A stretch of DNA of 64,000 nucleotides from Oncomelania hupensis. Its lineage: Eukaryota > Mollusca > Gastropoda > Littorinimorpha > Pomatiopsidae. The translations under genes were made by a program, and so were the position numbers. The DNA lies in assembly GCA_036898135.1 (NCBI GenBank), contig CM072513.1, forward strand, positions 35,503,295 through 35,567,294. Direction: 5' to 3'. The notes below the pieces were generated by a model. The model made no database searches, had not been told where the DNA came from, and saw only the letters and a program-made list of their open reading frames with translations. Numbering within the stretch: position 1 is the first letter of the stretch; the number at the start of each line of letters is the position of its first letter. This document shows, in pieces, positions 1 to 12,737 of this stretch.

Positions 1-3000
1 TTTATTTGATTGTTAATTTCATTTGTTGTCAAGTTGAAAAATAATTTAATGGATTCATCTGAAGATGCAGCACTCTTTGCTAAGTGGTCAACAATTTCAT
101 TTCCTAATATATGTAAATGACTAGGTATCCAAATTAATGAAATATCCGATCTCCTGGTAATGATTTGATGACATAACATCTTTATTTCAGTTAGCTGTTC
201 CTGTCTCTCTTTACTAACCCAAGAAGACAAAGCCGATAAGGCTGATTTTGAATAAGAAAAGATTGTTTTTTTTTTTAAAGGAATACTAGTCAAATCAGTT
301 ATGAAAGATAAACTCATTAATATTGCAATTAGTTCAGCTGTAAAAAATCGCACTACCTTTCAGTAAAAAGTATTGTCTGGATATTTTAAAATCGGAAATA
401 TAAAATGCTGCTCCAATATTTCCATTGTCTAAAACTGATCCATCAATATAGATGTGCAACGAATTTTGAGAATAAAAATGAATATATCCTTGAGCAATTG
501 TTGCGTGCAACGAATTTTGAGAATACAAATGAATATATCCTTGTGCAATTGTTGCCAATAAGAAAGGATTTTCTTTTTTTGAAATATATCCATAATCCAA
601 AATTATGTCTGGAGCTAAAAGAAGCCAAGGCGGATATGGGCTGCAAGGAATAACACATGGTGACGTTGTATCAATTGATGTGGATTTTGTTAAAGGAAAT
701 ATATATTCATTAATTGACATAAAACACTTTTATTTTTAAATCCTTTGTTGTTAATTTCAATATTTTCACCAAGCTCAATTGTTGTAGAATTTACAGTTGA
801 TTTTGCCCGTGTAACATATTGTGCAGTTTGTAACCTGTTTTGGTCAAGAAATGGTAGTACCCCTGCTTCTTTATATGTTTTTGATGTTGAAAACCATTGG
901 GGTATGCCAAGAGCTATTTTTAAAGACATGGAATCAATGCTAGTCAGCCTATTTAAAGCTGATTTTGATGCTGTAAAATAGACTTCTTTTCAATAATTTA
1001 ATATAGATCTAATAGTAGCAATAGCTATTATAGATCAAACATGAAGAGTTGTTCGCCCAAGGTTGTTTAGATAGCACTTTTAATAAACTTATTTTCTTTC
1101 TTGCTTTGTCAATTAAGTGTTTAATATGACAATTCCACAAAGGTTTGTAATGAAAAACAATTCCAAGAAATTTAACAGATTTACTTGGATAAACATATAT
1201 ATTGTTTACCTTGATTAATAAAAATGTATTATTATAAAAAAATCAATAAATTGTTTGGTAAATATCATAAAAACTGTTTTGTTTCCCGATAAACAGAATC
1301 AATTTTCAAACATATATTTTATAATAATATCAACCATGTACTGATACTCCTTTATATAAATTTTGTTCTTCTATGTTGTTTATGAAATTTACATGAAACG
1401 GTTTTCCATAATGCAATATCGTCAGCGAAAAGTGATATGATGAATTCTTTGAAATCAATATTTTTTTAATATAATTAATCATAGAAAATAAAATAGGAGC
1501 TATAACACTTCCTTGTGGAACACCCATATTTACTGTTTTTGACTCTGATAATGAACCCTTGATGCGTACTTAAAAAGTTTTGTTTGATAAAAAGCTTTTA
1601 ATGAACATGTATAAATTACCTGTAACACCAATGTTTTAAAATTTCAACAATAACTTGAAGTGCCAAACTGAATCATATGCTCTATGTATATCAAAGAAAG
1701 TAGCTAAGACTGTTTTTGGCTTAGCAAAGGTTTTCTAAATATGTGACGATAATCGAACAGAATGATCAGTTGTACTTCGACCTTTTCTTAATCTTGCTTG
1801 AAAAACTGGAAAAATATTTGTACTTTCGCAATAATATTCTAATGGAAACTTTATCACCCTTTCATATAATTTAGCAAGATGAGGAGTTAATGAGATAGGT
1901 CGGTAACTTAAGTTTCAGGCTTAGATTTTGGTTTTCCATGTTTTAATATTGGTGTAATAGTAGCATGCTTCCATTCAGAAGGAATAGCTCCCTGTTCCCA
2001 ACATATTTGGTAGAAATCTACAAGTTTTTGCATTAAATCAGTAGGAAAGTGTTCTACCATGATATATGAAATTGGATCAATGCCTGTAGATACTTTTAAT
2101 TTACCAACGCTGTTAATAGCTTGAAGTAATTCATTTAATGTTACTGATTGGTTTATAGCAGAAGTATCAGTGGCTATGTCATTATCATCAGTACTAATTT
2201 CATTTGTATGTTCATGTTCGTATAATGCTCTTTTTTTTTTTTTTTGGCAATGATACAGGCAAAGAATCTGTCCTACTAGTTGCAGCGAACGTCTCAGCGA
2301 ATAATTCAGCTTTATCTTTATTTGTCTTATACGTTTTATTATTTAGTAATAATGATGGCTCAGGCAAATAATAATTATTTTTTCATTTTTCTTACTTCTT
2401 TCCATAGCTGAGACGTGTCCGTTGGATTTTTTTATATTTTCTTGAACAAAATTATTAAAGTAATCCTTTTTTGCTTTTGTTACCTGTCTATTACACAAAA
2501 TGTTTTTTTCTTTATAATCTTTGTGCAATACCGCTGTTAACAATAGGTTATTTATGTTTCTAAGTTTTCATCAATTTTTTTGAAAGCTTGTTGTTTAAAT
2601 TTACCTGCTTGTTTGCATTCTTCGTTCCACCAAGGACTTGCTTTTATGTTTTCTATTGATGTTTTGTTTGTTTTAATTTTATGAATAGATTTGTCTGCAG
2701 CATCTAAAATCGTACTTCTTAACAAATTATATGACAGGTCGATATCCATATGCTGACTTGTATGAAAATTAAGATTTGATGCTGCTAAGCTTAAATTAGA
2801 TTGAAATAATTCCCAATTTGCCTTTTAAAAAAAAATATTGTAGAAAATGCTTTGATCTCGCTCAGTAAGTTATGGTTCAACAAAACAATCAATTAAAATA
2901 GGTAAATGATCACTGCCCAGTGGATCATCATGTAATGCCCAAATACACGACAAAAGTATGTTAGAAGAAACGAGTGATAGATCTATCGCATACCACTTAT

Positions 3001-3240
3001 GATTTTCTCGATCTGGAATTCTTGTAAAAGAGCCATCATTTAATAAAGAAAGATCAGAATTTGTTATACTGTCTGCTAGATACTAATTATTTCTAGTGTT
3101 ATCGCAACCTTTCACCCAAAGGTTATGTTGTGCATTAAAATCTCCTAGTACAATCCAATTATCACTAGAATTTAAAGTAAGAATCCAGTCAGCATCCCCT
3201 TTATAAACACCGCCAGGATTATAACAGTTTATAATATTAA
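1..3240 (-). mobile_element. Decayed non-LTR retrotransposon (EN-RT-RNase H, I-group-like), copy 1
   Basis: Read on the minus strand, pieces of a LINE ORF2 follow in order from high to low coordinates. The endonuclease lies at about 3240-2900 with GDFN and SDH motifs. A linker with a PWWNEECKQA-type motif is at 2749-2552. RT lies at about 2200-1330, including MGVPQGSVIAPILF at 1527. RNase H starts near 450 with YIDGS and continues to the window edge. Stops and frameshifts break every domain, so it is not functional. RNase H after RT points to the I group of LINEs (family knowledge). The N-terminal part of the endonuclease is missing and is replaced at 3241 by the tail of a different LINE. The 3' end lies off the window, but it is present in the second copy. 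Confidence 0.85.
454..555 (-). repeat. 51-bp tandem duplication inside the RNase H region
   Basis: Two adjacent 51-bp units (454-504 and 505-555) differ at two positions. On the minus strand they add 17 residues in frame just before the IYIDGS start of RNase H. The same duplication is present in the second copy at about 20573-20674, so it predates that duplication. Confidence 0.85.
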
Positions 3241-3330
3241 TCCTATCCTCCTATCCTATTCCGTAACTCGGAGGTCGTAGGGGCACCACAGATGATCGTT
3301 TAATTAGCGTATTCCATCTTTCCCTTGCTG
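3241..3330 (-). mobile_element. RTE-like LINE 3' tail (short)
   Basis: The stretch starts with TCCTATCC-type repeats followed by CCGTAACTCGGAGGTCGTAG. This is the reverse complement of the 3' end shared by fragments at 29762, 30770, 33279, 56060 and 60139. Only about 90 bp remain. It truncates the endonuclease of the flanking I-like LINE and is repeated at about 23359-23448. Confidence 0.75.
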
Positions 3331-4133
3331 TACGGAGCTAAATTGTTTATTCGCAGAGAGGAATTTGAAAAGAGAAGTACTCTAGTGCCAGCAGTGTTTT
3401 CAAGGGGAGGATTGTGCGGGCGTGGTTGTGTACTATTTGCCCGCTATCTCAAGCAATATGTCGTCATGCTGTGACGATCCTGCAAGGCAGCGTCCAGTCG
3501 TCCTGCAGCTGGTGTTCTGTGTTGAAAAGTAGAGAGCTGCATGCACAACTTTGAACACTCGGGCCTTTTTCGTCTTTGTGTTGTGTCGCCTTGTCTGAGG
3601 AAAAATACCGATAGTGTAAGTACCAGCAGGCGATCCCAAAGTGGCCATTTGCTCGGGTGCAAGCATATTGTATAAACATGTATATACTTTATATTCTGAA
3701 TTAGAGAAAATATTAGTGAAGGAAGAAAGTTTTTTGTATGCAAGGAAATAAATAATGTATAGTCCATCCATAATTATTTTCAACGTTTGTAAATAGAAAT
3801 AATTTATGCATGACAAGTTTGAATTCTTTGCTAACGTTGTAAAGAGAAGTAAAATGTAAATGAAAACGATTTTGTCAAATGATTAAGAAAAGATATATAA
3901 TTTATAAATGGAATTTTATCAATTGTTTTCACCGGTTGTAAAGGGAAATAATTAATAAATTACAATTAAATTGTTTTTAATTATAATAAATTGAAATCAT
4001 TTGGGAAAGTTCTTTCATTCCAATTATGATAAAGGGAGCCAATTTACGAATGAGCTTGATAATGGATAGAAAGGAGAAGGGTAGTAACGTGCACTAGGAT
4101 GCAGAAGAGTGCATGGGTATTTTTCCTATATTG
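3331..4133. other. Gene-free stretch up to the gap
   Basis: No recognisable gene or transposon protein. The short open frames at 3433-3816 have no motif I can identify. The stretch is repeated at 23449-24246 with a 4-bp deletion near 3766. Confidence 0.5.
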
Positions 4134-4633
4134 NNNNNNNNNNNNNNNNNNNNNNNNNNNNNNNNNNNNNNNNNNNNNNNNNNNNNNNNNNNNNNNNNNN
4201 NNNNNNNNNNNNNNNNNNNNNNNNNNNNNNNNNNNNNNNNNNNNNNNNNNNNNNNNNNNNNNNNNNNNNNNNNNNNNNNNNNNNNNNNNNNNNNNNNNNN
4301 NNNNNNNNNNNNNNNNNNNNNNNNNNNNNNNNNNNNNNNNNNNNNNNNNNNNNNNNNNNNNNNNNNNNNNNNNNNNNNNNNNNNNNNNNNNNNNNNNNNN
4401 NNNNNNNNNNNNNNNNNNNNNNNNNNNNNNNNNNNNNNNNNNNNNNNNNNNNNNNNNNNNNNNNNNNNNNNNNNNNNNNNNNNNNNNNNNNNNNNNNNNN
4501 NNNNNNNNNNNNNNNNNNNNNNNNNNNNNNNNNNNNNNNNNNNNNNNNNNNNNNNNNNNNNNNNNNNNNNNNNNNNNNNNNNNNNNNNNNNNNNNNNNNN
4601 NNNNNNNNNNNNNNNNNNNNNNNNNNNNNNNNN
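4134..4633. other. Assembly gap (500 N)
   Basis: Exactly 500 unknown bases, a typical scaffolding placeholder. The gap starts where the duplicate copy (at 24246) is about to enter a hard-to-assemble tetra/pentanucleotide array. The array is therefore a likely cause of the break. Confidence 0.98.
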
Positions 4634-5205
4634 GGGTGGGGACCTGTGTGAGTTGGTGTGCATGTGTGTTGTATTTGTATGTGAGAATGTGTGTTGTTTT
4701 TGTGTTTATTGTGCATGTGTTGCATGTGAATATAGGTGAGTTTGCATTGTGTTTATGCCTTGGTGCAAGTTTTTTGTGTTCAGTTGTAGTTGCTACTTTT
4801 TTTAATTGGTCAATGAATGCATGATATGCAATTGTTTTCTTTCTTTTTATTTTGTGTTAATAGTTTTTATTTAAAGTGGTGCTAATCAGTAACATCAGAA
4901 CTAGCTTGTACATGTGCTGGGTTGACATAAATTTATTACATGTGGTAATTCAGTGTCCTGTAGTAATGGTGCTAACAAAGAATTATGTACTGAACTGCAT
5001 TGGTTGGGCCCAATAGGGAGTGAAGTGAGTTATGAGTCATCACTAGCTTTTTGTATTAATGAGGTGTGCACTGAGTATCAGAGGCCATGCTGGCTTTCAC
5101 CCAATAAAATGGGGAAGGCCAATGTCAGGGTGTGAAACACAGTATCAGTGAGATGGGTGTGCTTGCAGTTTTTTGTTGTTTTATTTATATTATTGGCAAA
5201 GGCTA
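4634..5205. other. Gene-free stretch
   Basis: AT- and TG-rich sequence without a recognisable gene. Short open frames here carry no known motif. Confidence 0.5.
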
Positions 5206-5206
5206 G

Positions 5207-5450
5207 TAGAAACCCTTTGGTTAATTTATGTAGAAATCAGGTAATAAATTTGTGTTTTTCTTTTACTGCAATCTACAGATTTAATTGCATCAAAATAAAT
5301 TGTGTTGAAAGAAAATATTAAAAGAGTAAACCTTTGGTTAGTTTATCTATGTAGAAATTAGATAATAAATTTGTGTTTATTTTCTTTTAGTACAACCTAC
5401 ACATTTAATTGCGTCACATTATGTTAAAATCAAAAAATAAAATAGTTAAA
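5207..5450. repeat. Diverged tandem duplication, ~117-bp unit
   Basis: Two adjacent units share the blocks CCTTTGGTTA, ATGTAGAAAT, ATAATAAATTTGTGTTT and TTTAATTGC in the same order. They start near 5213 and 5330 and differ by scattered substitutions and small indels. Confidence 0.7.
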
Positions 5451-5689
5451 CAATTTTTTTTTACGATTCCAGTCTTCACATTTACCTACATGTATTTCAA
5501 TATCATACACCTTTGTATTATATTACCTAATCATAATGATATATTGGGAAACCTATAAATATTCTCTGTTCTCTTACATTACCTTTTTGACTCACATGTA
5601 TACATAGTCTGATAGTGACATGTATTCAATCTCCCTCCACCCTCTCCCCCTCTACCCATCCCCCCCGAAATAAAATTAAAAAAATTTCA

Positions 5690-6292
5690 CAGATTTTTTT
5701 GTAATCTGTGCAAGATGAGTCATAAATAGTCCAAAAAATTGCAAAAAGAACAAAAATTTATGTCCATCTGTCTGTCTGTCCGCTGTTTGTGCAAAACTTG
5801 CAAGTGGATTAATATCTCAGAACCTATTTCAGTTAAATCACAACTAAACTTGATGAGATGGTGTAAATCCACAAGGCCTCCTATTGTTCAATTCAAGGTC
5901 AAGATCACAGGGTCAACAAATGTTAGTCAGAAAATGACAAGTTTTCACAAAATTTAAGTTTTTTTTCTGATTAAACTATTAATTTTAGAATGTATGATTC
6001 TTTGGTATATGATAGCTTTCAATGAGACACACATACTTTGCAAATTTGGTCAACCTCGCTCCAAGGTTAAGGAAGGTTAGTGGAGCTGTCCAAAGAAGTT
6101 TAGTATAGGTACTATGAAGTGACCTTGATCCTAAACTATGAGACATATCAAGTCCACACTTGTTGTATTTAAAGGTGATAGATTGATCTTTCATATATTT
6201 TTACCAGTTTTTGCATTGATCTTGAAAGTCAAGGTCATTTTAGGTCTTAGGCTCTATTTAACCCATAGTATGTGACAACATTGGGTTATTTG

Positions 6293-6368
<76 letters not shown>

Positions 6369-6560
6369 CATAAGAGGTCATGTGAAGGTCAAGGTCATCC
6401 CAAGATCAAGGTCACAGAAGGTCGAGGTCATCCCAAAGTCTTTGGTTTTTGGCATAATACAATTTTTGCTGTAGTTTATTTGATAGTACATGAGTGTATT
6501 TGGAGCAGGAGGTCAAGGTCATCGCAAGGTCAAGGATCAAAGTCGATCTTTACATTTTAA
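5690..6560. repeat. Interspersed repeat rich in GGTCAAGGTCA
   Basis: The block begins with a CTGTCTGTCTGTCCG run and a phrase for 'aacctatttcagttaaa', and then carries many AAGGTCA or GGTCAAGGTCA motifs (5888-5910, 6213-6236, 6385-6430, 6508-6535). A similar block lies at 37640-38200. Such blocks are common in mollusc DNA in my general knowledge. No coding capacity is visible. A 71-bp TA run interrupts it at 6296-6366. Confidence 0.6.
6296..6366. repeat. (TA)n microsatellite
   Basis: About 71 bp of uninterrupted TA dinucleotides. Confidence 0.98.
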
Positions 6561-6859
6561 TGCCACCATTTCTTTTTTCTTCTTTTTTTTTTCTGGGCAC
6601 TCATTTTCATGTTAAATATTGCAAGATCCCTGTGAGTCATAGGGGTTTTGCCCTTCTAGTTTTCATATAAATCAAGATAATCACACAAGTAGTAGTAAAG
6701 TAGTAGTAAAATAGAGGCTTAATTTTAGACCTATCAGCCTATTCCACACCTTTTCATTATTCATTCCCCACGCCTTTTCATTCCACGCCTTTTCATTCAT
6801 TGTTTTTACATAAGTGCAAGGGTCACGCTAGTGCATTTTTGAAAAATATAAAATAACAA

Positions 6860-9560
6860 TTAATTGTCGTATTCTTTATACTTAGCTATACATTTAGGTT
6901 TGTTGTCCAGAAGGTTCTTAAAAGCATTGACATTCTCTGCAAATTTTATGTTAAACGGGAGATCATTCCAATTTTTCACGACCATGTTTGCATAAGAAAA
7001 TTTTCGAATATTTGTTTTGTTATAGTTTACGAAGAATTTACCCTCCTGATTTCTAATCTGGTTGTTTATCTAAAACATCTGTTGGAAACGAACTTGGTCT
7101 ATCACGTGAAATATTTTGTATAACTGAATTACATCACCTCTCAACCTTCTTCCTTTAATCGTTGGCAAGTTTAATGGCGTCAACCCTTCTGTGAATGGCA
7201 TGTTTGCCCATTCCGGCAGAATCCTTGTGGCTCTACACTGAACCTGTTTAATCGCGGCCGACTGTTGTTTCATAAACGGCGACCAAATGACATTGTCGTA
7301 CTCCACATGAGAGCGGACCAGTGCCTTATATACGATATTAAAACTTTTTTTGCACAAAAATGAAAAGAATCTTTTTATAATTCTGATAATCTGATTTGCT
7401 ATACTGATTGTTGTTTGAATTTTTTGATCGAGGATCTAGGATAATCTATTGTCAAAAACCACCTTTAGGTCTTTTCCTTCCATGCACGCTTGAACTTTTT
7501 CTTTTCTGTTACCTATTTTCATTAAATACTCATGGTTGGGTTATTTTCCCCTAAATGCATGGCTTTGCACTTCTGGACATTAAAATGCACAAGTCCGACC
7601 AATCTTGCAATTTATTCAAAACATGCTGTAACTTATTATAATCATCAGCTTTACCATACACTTTGGTATCATCAGCGAAGATTTTGCAAATACTTTCAAT
7701 GTAATCAGGTAAATCATTTATAAAAATTGTAAATAAAATGGGTCCTAAGATGCTATCTTGAGGGATTCCACTCAAAACAGGGGTACCCGAGGAATAGGAT
7801 GATCCTACTCTTACTGACTGTGATCATCCAGATAAAAATTAAGAGATCCATCTAAGGATATTACCAGTAATACCATATGACTGAAGTTTGATGAGTAATC
7901 TTTGATGTGGGACAGTATCAAATGCTTTTCCAAAATCTAAATAAATTACATCAACTGGCTCCAGCATCTAAAAACCTTGTAAAATCGGCCATCACCTCTA
8001 TCAGTTGCGTCATACAAGGTCGTTTTTTTAACGGAACCCATGCTGACAATTTCAAAACAAGTTATTTGATGTAAAATAGTCAACTACAATATCTCTTACT
8101 AACGACTCTAGGACTTTACATAGTATACACGTTAGACTTACTGGTCTATAAATTACCTGGGTCTGATTTAAAACCCTTTTTTAAATAATGCAACCACTTC
8201 AACAATTTTCCAACGGGTATGACTCCCGAGTCCAGTGATTAGTTGAATAAAATACACAAAACTTGAGGTTAAATTGCTAATTTCTTCACGTATAAAAAAC
8301 ACTCGAAAAAAATGAATTTAAAACATCTGCTTTGTCGGCATCAGAAAAGCCAGGGTGCCATCCTGCATTTTTAACGCACCAATTCTTAGATTTAACTTAA
8401 TTTTTTCTTGAATATATATTTCCAAAAATCTGTTGGCTTAGTCTTACAATTTAATGCTATTTTTCGCTCATGTTCTTTTTTTTGCCTTTGTAATTATAGC
8501 CTTACATTTGTTTCTCTGTTCAATATAATATTCGTAGTCGTATCCTCTTTTAGTTTGCATGTATCTTTTAAAAGCGTTATATTTATTTTATTTTTTTTGT
8601 TGTTGCGTTCTTATTCATCCATTTTGGCAAGATCTTTTTTCCGCTTACTTGAGAGTCCTTGATCTTTGGTATGCGTTCTTCCATTCTTTGATGAATACAA
8701 GTTTTTAGTTTGGTCCCAAAAATATTTATGTCAGTGTATTAAAAATCACTTACCTTAGCTGTAGAAACTAACTTTCTTAGTCTGTCCTAGTTCCATTTCC
8801 CAAGATTAAAACTATAACGATGAGTTCCACTAAGGTTTACTTCTATTTTAGGAACCAATATATTAAAAACAAGTGTATCGTGATCATTTTTACCAAAGGG
8901 TGACAAATGTTGCATCGCTTTCACCAAAGCTTCATCGTTTACCAAGACCCATTCACACAGAATTGAATTCTGACACTGTCCTCTTCTTGTTGGTTGTAAC
9001 ACTTTCTGTACAAGATAAGCATCCCTTACATGCTCCATTTTTTCATTATTCTTTGGACCTGTCCACGTACCATCAAACCTCACGGATGAAGAATTAAAAT
9101 CCCCTACTACGCATATTTTACTGTACTTCTGAATGTGTTCAGACTTAAGCATTTCAAACAATTTGCTGTTGTTTTCTTCTGTACTGCTGAGGCTTCTGTA
9201 AACACCACCAATTAATACATCATCCTTCTGTGCACTTTTACCATTACACCATACGCTCTCTTGGAATTCATAGCTATACATTCCATCATCCTCTTTTATT
9301 TCTTCAGCATTTAACAACTGTCTTACGTAAAGGGCTACTCCTCTTTTGGAATCTTTATTTAAGAACATGTCAAAACCTGGTAGCATATGTTCAACATCTG
9401 TTAGATTATGCTCTCTTTTGTTTCTTATTTCTGTTAATACTATAATGTCTGGTTTTAAATTTTCTATGGCTACTTATAATTCTTCTTGTTTTGTTGGAGA
9501 AGCAATCTCTGTATTACTATATAAAATTGAATATTTTTCTTCATCATCATCACAAATTGG
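6860..9560 (-). mobile_element. CR1/L2-like LINE, ORF2 (EN-RT), degenerate
   Basis: On the minus strand the endonuclease lies at about 9560-8787: VLTEIRNK near 9440, GDFNSS near 9095 and NDHDTL near 8890. RT follows, with a SMGSVKKT block near 8040, SGIPQDSILGPILF at 7775-7730 and FADDTK near 7680. The C-terminal part runs from LVRSHVEYDNVIWSP (7357-7070) to KYKEYDN and a stop at 6860-6862. The order and motifs match CR1/L2 or Jockey-superfamily LINEs. One stop near 9477 splits the N-terminal endonuclease, and several frameshifts break RT between 8790 and 7780. About 2.7 kb is close to the full ORF2 length, so the copy is nearly complete but inactive. Confidence 0.85.
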
Positions 9561-10700
9561 TTTAGAAAATGGCATACCACCCACTTCACAAGTTTCCCCA
9601 ATCCCATCCACACATTCGATTACATTATCCAATGAAGAAGAAAACGAGCAAAAAGAAGAACAAGCAGAAAAATCTAAAGATAACCCTAAGGCCAAACCAG
9701 AAATTGGAAAATCCATGTAACTAGCTTCAAAATATGAAAAAAGGAAAAAATAAATATACACTGTGTACACGATTCGTGCATGGATACGGTCAGTGGACAC
9801 TAGCATTACCGCCAGATTCAGACCTGCGGGATCGCTCAGCCTGATCCTCCAGCAGCCTCCTCGCTGACGATGACCCAAGGCCGCTCCCAGGAGAAGCTCT
9901 GGGCACCAGAGTGATACTAGATATGTACTGCCGAGATGGCGATTGATAAGTTCTGCTTTCAACTGGGGAACATCCAGGGTGACTCCCACTACTGCTGACT
10001 TTAGTCTATCTACCCCTTTTCCCATTCCTAGCTCTCTGCGCAACTTTTCCCTTTCTGATGATAAAACATTCCTCACCAGATTCTTCTCAGCCTTCTTCTC
10101 TCTCAGCGCCCTTCTCATTTTTCTCTCTTTTGGTGTATAGTCTGATATATATATATCCTCTTCCTACTATCAGAACCGACCCATTGAGCAGATCTCCCTC
10201 CTTTCTGACACTCCTCAGGATCACACTTGCTTTCTCCTCCGAGGTTACCGCTATCTTCATCATCCTTGGGCGATTCTCTCCCCCTCCCCCCACCACCACC
10301 TTCCACAGCCTAACTGGATCACCCTGCAAAATATCTTACCTTACCCCCAGTTTCCCCAAAATTTCTGTAGCCTGTGCCACATGTTATCTCTCCGTTCTGT
10401 AGCTGTTTGGCTGTCACTTTCTCTCAGATTCACTATGATCAAATTCCTTTTCCTTTTGTCTTTTTCCATCACCTCCTACACTGCATCCTGCACATTTTTG
10501 TCTACTATTTTTTGTTTTCTTGTATCTAAATTCTCATCCCCTAATTTTTGCATTAATCGCCTCCATCCTCTTTGTCATTGCTGCCATCAGTTGCATCATC
10601 ATATCCATCTTGACTTTATACCTAGATGTCACTTGTGCGTCACCAGTGCCAACATCAGAGGCATGCATTTAGGACACCTCAAGTGGAGATGGGGGCTTTT
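9561..10700 (-). mobile_element. CR1/L2-like LINE, ORF1 remnant
   Basis: Upstream of the ORF2 endonuclease on the minus strand lies a chain of frames. First comes a Met/Gln-rich helix ending MTKRMEAINAKIRG (about 10640-10545). Next is the phrase EKDKRKRNLIIVNLRESDS (about 10460), then a block ending PRMMKIAVTSEEKASVILR (10329-10220), then a basic stretch with REKKAEKNLVRNVLSSERE (10118-10050). A coiled coil followed by an RRM-like domain is the usual ORF1p layout in L2/CR1/Jockey LINEs, so I read this as ORF1. At least three stops or frameshifts interrupt it. Its exact 5' end is not visible. Confidence 0.65.
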
Positions 10701-10821
10701 CACAACTCTAAGAACTTATTCAGAAATACGCAACACATTGAAGGAACTATTACTAAAAAAAAAATCGTAAAGGGCTCGTTCTAATCTCAATAACTTCTAA
10801 GTTCCATACAAATGACTTTGA

Positions 10822-10925
10822 ATGTTGGTGTACATTATTGTATTCCACTGTTAAGCTTCTGTATTGGTTTGTTGAATGTTGGTGTGCATTATTGTATTCC
10901 AATGTGAAGCTTCTGTATTGGTTAT
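10822..10925. repeat. ~52-bp tandem duplication
   Basis: Two adjacent units share AATGTTGGTGT, ACATTATTGTATTCCA or GCATTATTGTATTCCA, and AAGCTTCTGTATTGGTT. Their order is identical and only a few bases differ. Confidence 0.8.
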
Positions 10926-11013
10926 GTTCTACTTGAGGCTGTTCAGAGCCAGTTTTCTGCCTGATCTCCTCTATTTTTGTTTCTGCCTCATGTTTCATTT
11001 TTTTTATTGGATA

Positions 11014-11132
11014 AATATAATATAATATAATATAATATAATATATAATATAATATAATATAATATAATATAATATAGATAGATAGATAAGATAGATAGGA
11101 AGGATAGGATAGGATACATAAATAGATACATT

Positions 11133-11204
<72 letters not shown>
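11014..11204. repeat. (TATAA)n then (GATA)n microsatellite
   Basis: An AT-only pentanucleotide run (11014-11074) passes through GATA/AGGATA variants into a (GATA)n run ending at 11204. Open frames across it are low-complexity artefacts. Confidence 0.95.
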
Positions 11205-12286
11205 CTTCTGGCCTGCTTTAGGGTAGGTATCTTCACTGCAGACAGTGTTGATTGTAGACCTCATCGTTTTTAATGTATTACTCGATCATGACTTTTACAT
11301 ATTTATTTATCTTGCAAGTCAATGATCGGAGATTTTCCTACGTGTCCAGGTATTTTAGTTAATGGCAGTTATTTCCAGTTTAATAAAAAAAATCATAGGT
11401 CTTAATTATAACAAAGGGTTGGTGTTTGCAATTGTAGAATGTTTGCAGTTACGGAAAGGCTGTTATTTTCCTTCATTGCTGGGAAGAAATCAGTCCTAAA
11501 CGACTAAGTAAAAGTTTCGTATTACAGTCCACAAGTACTTAAACTTGATAGCAACATATATTTCATTGTATCTGAAAAACTAGACTGATTCATGTAGGTC
11601 GGTCGCATATATACGCTGGTTGAAAAAATGGAAGACATAATGATCAGTTTATCATGATGTCTGGAAATGTAGATGTCCGCTGTTGGGAGCTGACCCTAAA
11701 TGGAATAACCGACCCTACCTTTCCCAGGCGTTTTTCTGTTTGGTAGAACTTCGCTATTTTGAACATAAATCCACTGTGCATAGTTAAGTTACACGCAATA
11801 AATAAATATAACACCTGTAATGCTTAAGACGCAACGATTTGCCCCTCCCTGCATTAGCCAGGTGCAAGTTCATACACATGCTATAATATTGTAGTGCAGT
11901 GCGGGCACTTCCATTATGTTGGTTTTTTGTGTGGAACCCAGCTTAGCGTATAGACTATAGCAGAACCTCATTCAATAGCAGTAAACATGGGACGTAATTT
12001 AACACAAAATGACAGGAAATTCCCCTGGTAGTATAGTCTCAAGTTCCGATCAAATGAATTCAGTCCCGAAAAGGATAGGCGATTGTGACAAAATAAAAGA
12101 AGAAACAGGTTTTACTAGTACAATGTATATCAAGGAATCAATGCCCTCATCTTTATAGGAATTAATTCCCATATATGTCTTAGAATCTATATATATAAAT
12201 TGCTTAGCCGGAAGTCCTTCTTCGCCTCTACTATAAAGTTTGTCTCCTATGGACGCTGATCTGGGCAGGTGCTGAGCGCTGCTGAT
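11205..12286. other. Gene-free stretch
   Basis: No gene, repeat array or transposon protein recognised. Confidence 0.4.
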
Positions 12287-12605
12287 CGGCCTGCTGTGTG
12301 CTCAAAACCAGCCAAATCGTTATAGCCGACATTTCCTTACCGAACGTTTAACCGTTTCTGAGATAAATAAATAAACAAAATGTCCACAAACTGCAATAGC
12401 CTCATTCCGCGCGCTTCCATTAAAAATCAAATTGAGGTTTCAGCATGTTTTCCCATATAGACCAAAAAATTCATGGTTTTTCTACGAAGCCTTGGTAGCT
12501 TAGTGGGTTAATCTTTCGCCTACGGTTTCGGGCGACCCAAAATCGATAATCACGCGGTCCATATTTTTTTGGATATTTTTTTTTAATTTAGACTTTTTAC
12601 CTTTA

Positions 12606-12663
<58 letters not shown>

Positions 12664-12667
12664 AAAC

Positions 12668-12702
<35 letters not shown>

Positions 12703-12706
12703 TTAA

Positions 12707-12737
<31 letters not shown>

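Noticed and set aside
4094..4824. Long open frames on both strands across the gap
   Set aside because: They consist of unknown bases read as X; there is no coding evidence.
9474..10118. A 214-residue host gene
   Set aside because: Its ends match LINE ORF1 and the start of the endonuclease; the middle is noncoding read-through in a decayed LINE.
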